10,225 nucleotides of DNA from an uncultured beta proteobacterium. Lineage in GTDB: Bacteria; Pseudomonadota; Gammaproteobacteria; Burkholderiales; Burkholderiaceae. How positions within the stretch are numbered: position 1 is the stretch's first letter; every line of letters begins with the position of its first letter. Below are positions 7,609 to 10,225 of this stretch, one piece after another. Where the stretch lies: contig CAIYZI010000510.1 of the NCBI GenBank assembly GCA_903930665.1, positions 1 through 10,225 of the forward strand. Direction: 5' to 3'. The notes below the pieces were generated by a model. It did no database searches, was not told the origin of the DNA, and saw nothing but the letters and a program-made list of their open reading frames with translations. The translations under genes were made by a program, and so were the position numbers.

Positions 7609-8508
7609 TTACCGGCAAAGATAATAGGTACAAAAACCAATAATTAGCCCCGCCATACGTGCAGAATAGGCAAGACTTTTCCAGCCCTGTAGCTTAGCAA
7701 TCTGAAGCGTCGCAGCAGCCACGGTACGTAGCCCCCAATAAAACATGTGAGGAGAAAAACTTTTTGCAATTAAAGCCCCATCACCCTTGGCGTAGCTATA
7801 AAAACGTTTAACAGCCCAAAGGTTCCAGGGTGGAATTTTTGTAGGGTGACGCATTTGTACTGTGGGACTGTAGATAGCTACTCCTGATTTCACGACTAGG
7901 AACAACCTATTAATAAGATCGATTCCCTCGGCTGCAGGAAAAAGCCCCCCGGGCCCAAAGTGCTCGTCAAATCCATTCAGCGCCAAAAACCTATCGCGCC
8001 TTATGAAAAGGGTTGCCTCCGTCATGCAGCCAAACATGGTCCAACGGTTAAAAAGTACTGGCTCACGACCCCAATCCAATACATTAGGTTGGCCCACGGT
8101 GTCGATTGTTCTTCCAGTAATGACCTGCAAATGCGGATCAGCGTTCATAATATCGACCTGCTGCAATATGTCAGGCAAGAGCTCGCAATCATCATCAGGG
8201 AAACCTAGCCATTGCCCTTTCGCTAAGCGAGCTCCATGATTGCGAGCGCGGCTACCGCCTCGATAACACACCCGCTCATGCCGGATCCTTAAATGGTTTG
8301 CATAACCAGCAAGTAGATCCACTAGGCGACCGTCACCATTTTGGTCAACCACTATGACTTCAAATTCTGGACCCTTATGCAAGTTCAATAGACTTTCGAG
8401 ACACAAGGCAAGGTCGCCATTGTCATCCAAAGTTGCAATAATCAGCGAGTACTTAATCGATAAATTCGGCAGTTGCAATTGAGGAGATGGAGAGACCTTA
8501 ATTTTCAT
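7609..8508 (-). CDS. GT2 family glycosyltransferase, first gene of the operon block
   Basis: This is a 299-residue GT-A inverting glycosyltransferase. After an 18-residue leader it shows YSLIIATLDDNGDL (20-33) and FEVIVVDQNGDG (49-60), the nucleotide-binding strands of GT2. Next come GGSRARNHGARLAKG (84-98) and FPDDDCE (103-109), which holds the metal-binding DXD (Asp105/Asp107). The family's later acidic motif, usually ED, appears as AAEGIDLINR (192-201), so the second acidic residue is Gly; Glu194 may still serve as the base. A hydrophobic stretch near the C-terminus (about 284-296, AGLIIGFCTYYL) could touch the membrane. The ATG at 8508 is the only good start, with a weak Shine-Dalgarno and an in-frame TAG shortly upstream. 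A 389-base spacer lies upstream, so this is probably the promoter-proximal gene of the block. Hand counts suggest it is less G+C-rich than the genes after it. Confidence 0.86.
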   Translation of the reverse strand: MKIKVSPSPQLQLPNLSIKYSLIIATLDDNGDLALCLESLLNLHKGPEFEVIVVDQNGDGRLVDLLAGYANHLRIRHERVCYRGGSRARNHGARLAKGQWLGFPDDDCELLPDILQQVDIMNADPHLQVITGRTIDTVGQPNVLDWGREPVLFNRWTMFGCMTEATLFIRRDRFLALNGFDEHFGPGGLFPAAEGIDLINRLFLVVKSGVAIYSPTVQMRHPTKIPPWNLWAVKRFYSYAKGDGALIAKSFSPHMFYWGLRTVAAATLQIAKLQGWKSLAYSARMAGLIIGFCTYYLCR

Positions 8509-8615
8509 AAATTTACTGGCCTACGCTCATAATTTCCAAGTTTTCAGCACTACTCTGGCACCCAATGATACTTTTACCTGCCCTTGAGATAACAACATCG
8601 ATCAAAAAAGAATTG

Positions 8616-8621
8616 ATTATA
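8616..8621 (-). promoter_or_regulatory. Candidate -10 box TATAAT for the seven-gene operon
   Basis: The minus strand reads a perfect TATAAT about 108 bases before the ATG at 8508. No good -35 is correctly spaced: the nearest TTG-containing hexamer, TTGCCA, is 21 bases away. The call rests on the -10 match and on its position in the only sizeable spacer upstream of the block. It would give a leader of roughly 100 bases. Confidence 0.3.
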
Positions 8622-8798
8622 AACTTGCGGCGCGTGCCGAAATGGCAACCCAACTCTGCATGCCTTTAAGACAATGAATCTTTTATGCTACATCGTACAT
8701 ATTTTTAGGATAATTCGTTTTGACTGTAGACAATGCAGACAGTTTGACTTAAAAATAAAGCTGCGGAGTTGGTACAGCACCTACCCTTCGATAACATA

Positions 8799-8820
8799 AA
8801 TCATTCAATTTTGAATTATT
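8799..8820. repeat. 22-base imperfect AT-rich palindrome
   Basis: The arms AATCATTCAA (8799-8808) and TTGAATTATT (8811-8820) pair at 9 of 10 positions around a TT centre. This could be a regulator's operator or a weak hairpin after the upstream gene; no U-run suited to an intrinsic terminator follows it. The function is unassigned. Confidence 0.4.
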
Positions 8821-8841
8821 AAGTTCAACATCTAACTGCAC

Positions 8842-8855
8842 AACCCTGAGGGGTT
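8842..8855 (-). terminator. Short hairpin downstream of the GT4 gene (weak terminator candidate)
   Basis: AACCC (8842-8846) and GGGTT (8851-8855) pair around a 4-base loop, about 43 bases past the stop at 8898. The stem is only 5 base pairs and no T-run follows on the minus strand, so intrinsic termination is doubtful. Confidence 0.2.
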
Positions 8856-8897
8856 ACGCCGCTTCACTTAAGTCACACATCAGTTAATTAGATTTTC

Positions 8898-10004
8898 TCA
8901 AATCAAGCGCTGGTAAAGAGCCGCATAGTTTTCACACATTCTATCTGCAGTAAATAATTTTTCATAGCGAGCAAGGGCATTAATCCCCATTCTCTCTGCA
9001 ATCTCTGGGTTATTCCACAAATAAGCCATTGCTAAATGTAAATCTCTAGGTGATGAGGGCGGCACAACAATGCCAGTCTGTTGATCGCTATTGATAAAAG
9101 AGGTTCCTGTACCTATTTCACTAGAGATCATAGGCTTACCAAACATTGCACCCTCCAATAAAGAAATCCCAAAAGCTTCAGCGCGAAGATGCGATGGGAA
9201 TATTGTTGCATAAGACAAATCTAATATTGCGACCTTATCCTCTTCGGAAAGCTGACCCAAAAAAATTACATTCTTTAAACCCAATAATTGGGCCTGAAGT
9301 TTCAACTCATGTTCCATGGGGCCTGCGCCAATAATTACTGTAGGTAAATCACCTAATGCCAAGGCATCTAACAAGATGTTTAAACCCTTGTAATAACGAA
9401 GAACGCCTACAAATAGGAAAAATTTGCTGCCTAATATATTGTTCCAGTGTTTACGCCTTGCAACGTTTTTTGGAGGATATAAATCCCTGTTTAGACCTAT
9501 AGGAATTACCTCTACTTTATCTCGATACCGCTGCAAAATATCACTTGTAGCCAGATAATTTGGAGAGGTCGCAACAATTACATCTACGCTATGCAAAAAT
9601 TTATTTTTAATAGGTCTATAAAGTTTTAAGAGATTTTTTTGTCTCAAGATATCTGAGTGATACGTCACTATTGATGGTTTTTTTACTTGTGCCGTTAAAT
9701 GAACCAAATCCATAAAAGGCCATGGGAAATGGTAATGTATAACATCAATATTTTTAGCCAATTCATTAAACCGATAAAACGCACTTAACGAAAAGTCTGT
9801 GGATGCTATTTGGAAAATACTACGGCATCGATGCACGGTATGGTCATTAACTTTCGCAACTCTACTAACCTTTTTGGGGGTTAGAGTAAGAATAGTTGAC
9901 TCCACTCCATATGCCCCTGTTCCAGATGCCAATTGATATATAGTCTGCTCGACCCCGCCGTAAGAAAGTGGGTAATAGGTTTTATAAAAATGAAGGACCT
10001 TCAT
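8898..10004 (-). CDS. GT4 glycosyltransferase (A+T-rich gene)
   Basis: This is a 368-residue retaining GT-B transferase. The N-terminus is MKVLHFYKTYYPLSYGGVEQ, with the YGGVEQ loop at 15-20. HYHFPWPF (90-97) and VTYHSDI (113-119) are characteristic acceptor-domain blocks of GT4 enzymes acting on lipid-linked glycans. ATSPNY (145-150), FVGVLRYYKGL (198-208), the GAGP loop (226-229) and the E-x7-E pair E276/E284 in AEAFGISLLEG complete the family pattern. Length is normal with no membrane segments. The gene is visibly richer in A+T than the block to its left (hand counts of 60-base stretches give about 23-38% G+C here, against about 52-57% in the gene around 3.5 kb), which suggests a different origin. 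It follows the partial upstream gene by 53 bases and is separated from the next block by 389 bases. Its sugar specificity is unknown. Confidence 0.88.
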   Translation of the reverse strand: MKVLHFYKTYYPLSYGGVEQTIYQLASGTGAYGVESTILTLTPKKVSRVAKVNDHTVHRCRSIFQIASTDFSLSAFYRFNELAKNIDVIHYHFPWPFMDLVHLTAQVKKPSIVTYHSDILRQKNLLKLYRPIKNKFLHSVDVIVATSPNYLATSDILQRYRDKVEVIPIGLNRDLYPPKNVARRKHWNNILGSKFFLFVGVLRYYKGLNILLDALALGDLPTVIIGAGPMEHELKLQAQLLGLKNVIFLGQLSEEDKVAILDLSYATIFPSHLRAEAFGISLLEGAMFGKPMISSEIGTGTSFINSDQQTGIVVPPSSPRDLHLAMAYLWNNPEIAERMGINALARYEKLFTADRMCENYAALYQRLI

Positions 10005-10057
10005 GACTCAGATGCAATAAAAATTTTGAGAAACATCACTATCAACGGTCAGCCACC

Positions 10058-10225
10058 TTAAAAAATATTCAAAAATTGGAAATCTAACAAATGGACTACA
10101 AAAGCAAAGTTTCGGAAAATGTGAACTGCTGTCAATTTAGGTCCACGACCAAAGAGAGTTTTTCTATAGTAAATCATTGCAGCAAAATGGGTTGATTCTG
10201 TAATAGTTTGGGTACTTGGGTTTGG
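10058..10225 (-). CDS. C-terminal end of an upstream gene, possibly a GT2-type glycosyltransferase (partial)
   Basis: A 55-codon open frame enters from the right edge and ends at TAA (10060-10058), 53 bases before the next ATG. It reads on through THFAAMIYYRKTLFGRGP (about residues 13-30 of the fragment) to HIFRNFAFVVHLLDF. An aromatic/basic YYRK-TLFGRG segment followed by a hydrophobic helix is what GT2 rhamnosyltransferase-like proteins often have at their C-termini. That family call is tentative, since the catalytic part is outside the window. Same strand, close spacing and similar A+T richness make it likely to be cotranscribed with the following GT4 gene. Confidence 0.5.
   Translation of the reverse strand, partial: PNPSTQTITESTHFAAMIYYRKTLFGRGPKLTAVHIFRNFAFVVHLLDFQFLNIF

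Larger units (their letters stand above)
8509..8897. other. A+T-rich 389-base intergenic region between two glycosyltransferase blocks
   Basis: I see no gene on either strand here: frames are short and broken by stops. Moving leftward it contains a 5-base-pair hairpin (8842-8855), an imperfect AT palindrome (8799-8820), the sequence GGTACAGCACCTACC (8771-8785), a spaced inverted repeat ACTGT/ACAGT (8723-8743) and a TATAAT box (8616-8621). It probably holds the end of the upstream transcript and the promoter of the seven-gene operon. Confidence 0.6.

Noticed and set aside
7599..7640. TTG at 7640 as the start of the TGYA-type GT4 gene.
   Set aside because: The 14 added residues look unlike the family and overlap the upstream gene. 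ATG 7598 matches the expected N-terminus.
8251..8259. GGCGGTAGC on the minus strand, like the core of the RfaH ops element found in many polysaccharide operons.
   Set aside because: It lies inside the GT2 coding sequence, where it encodes the conserved RGGSRARN motif, and the match ends after nine bases. A real ops element would be in the untranslated leader.
8723..8743. Spaced inverted repeat ACTGT/ACAGT.
   Set aside because: The arms are only 5 bases with an 11-base gap in A+T-rich DNA, so it is easily chance.
1..10225. CRISPR arrays, tRNA or rRNA genes, riboswitches.
   Set aside because: No spaced direct repeats, cloverleaf arms or known leader motifs were seen. The window is almost fully coding on one strand.

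Overview
The window is part of a polysaccharide or oligosaccharide (glycoconjugate) biosynthesis locus. All of the genes lie on the minus strand, so transcription runs from right to left. It holds seven complete glycosyltransferase genes, one fused ABC exporter, the tail of another probable glycosyltransferase at the right edge, and the 5' part of an IS3-type transposase orfA at the left edge. A Gram-negative proteobacterial host, beta or gamma, is the most likely source. That is an inference from the IS3-type orfA, the WbaZ-like and GT32-like transferases, and mid-range base composition; the sequence does not fix the genus.

Layout in transcription order. (A) 10225-8898: the end of a probable GT2-like protein, then a GT4 transferase, both clearly A+T-rich. 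(B) 8897-8509: a 389-base A+T-rich spacer with an imperfect palindrome, a short hairpin and a TATAAT box pointing at the next block. (C) 8508-346: a compact seven-gene block with little or no space between genes: GT2, GT4 (TGYA type), GT32-like DXD transferase, ABC exporter, GT4 (GGGT type), GT4, GT4 (WbaZ-like). Three junctions are 4-base start/stop overlaps (TTGA, GTGA, ATGA); the others have gaps of 2 to about 12 bases. This points to one translationally coupled operon. (D) 345-222: a short spacer with nothing convincing in it. (E) 221-1: an IS3-family end with an orfA fragment running off the window.

How the genes probably work together: the GT2, GT32-like and GT4 enzymes would add sugars one after another to a lipid-linked acceptor at the cytoplasmic face, and the fused membrane/ATPase exporter (MsbA/PglK architecture) would flip or export the product. 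No Wzx, Wzy, Wzm/Wzt pair, initiating phosphoglycosyltransferase or nucleotide-sugar gene is in the window; these may lie outside it. Donor sugars and linkages cannot be read from the sequence. Nothing here amounts to a clearly new type of system. The most notable points are the exporter embedded among transferases, the run of non-ATG coupled starts, and the compositional break at about 8.5-8.9 kb.
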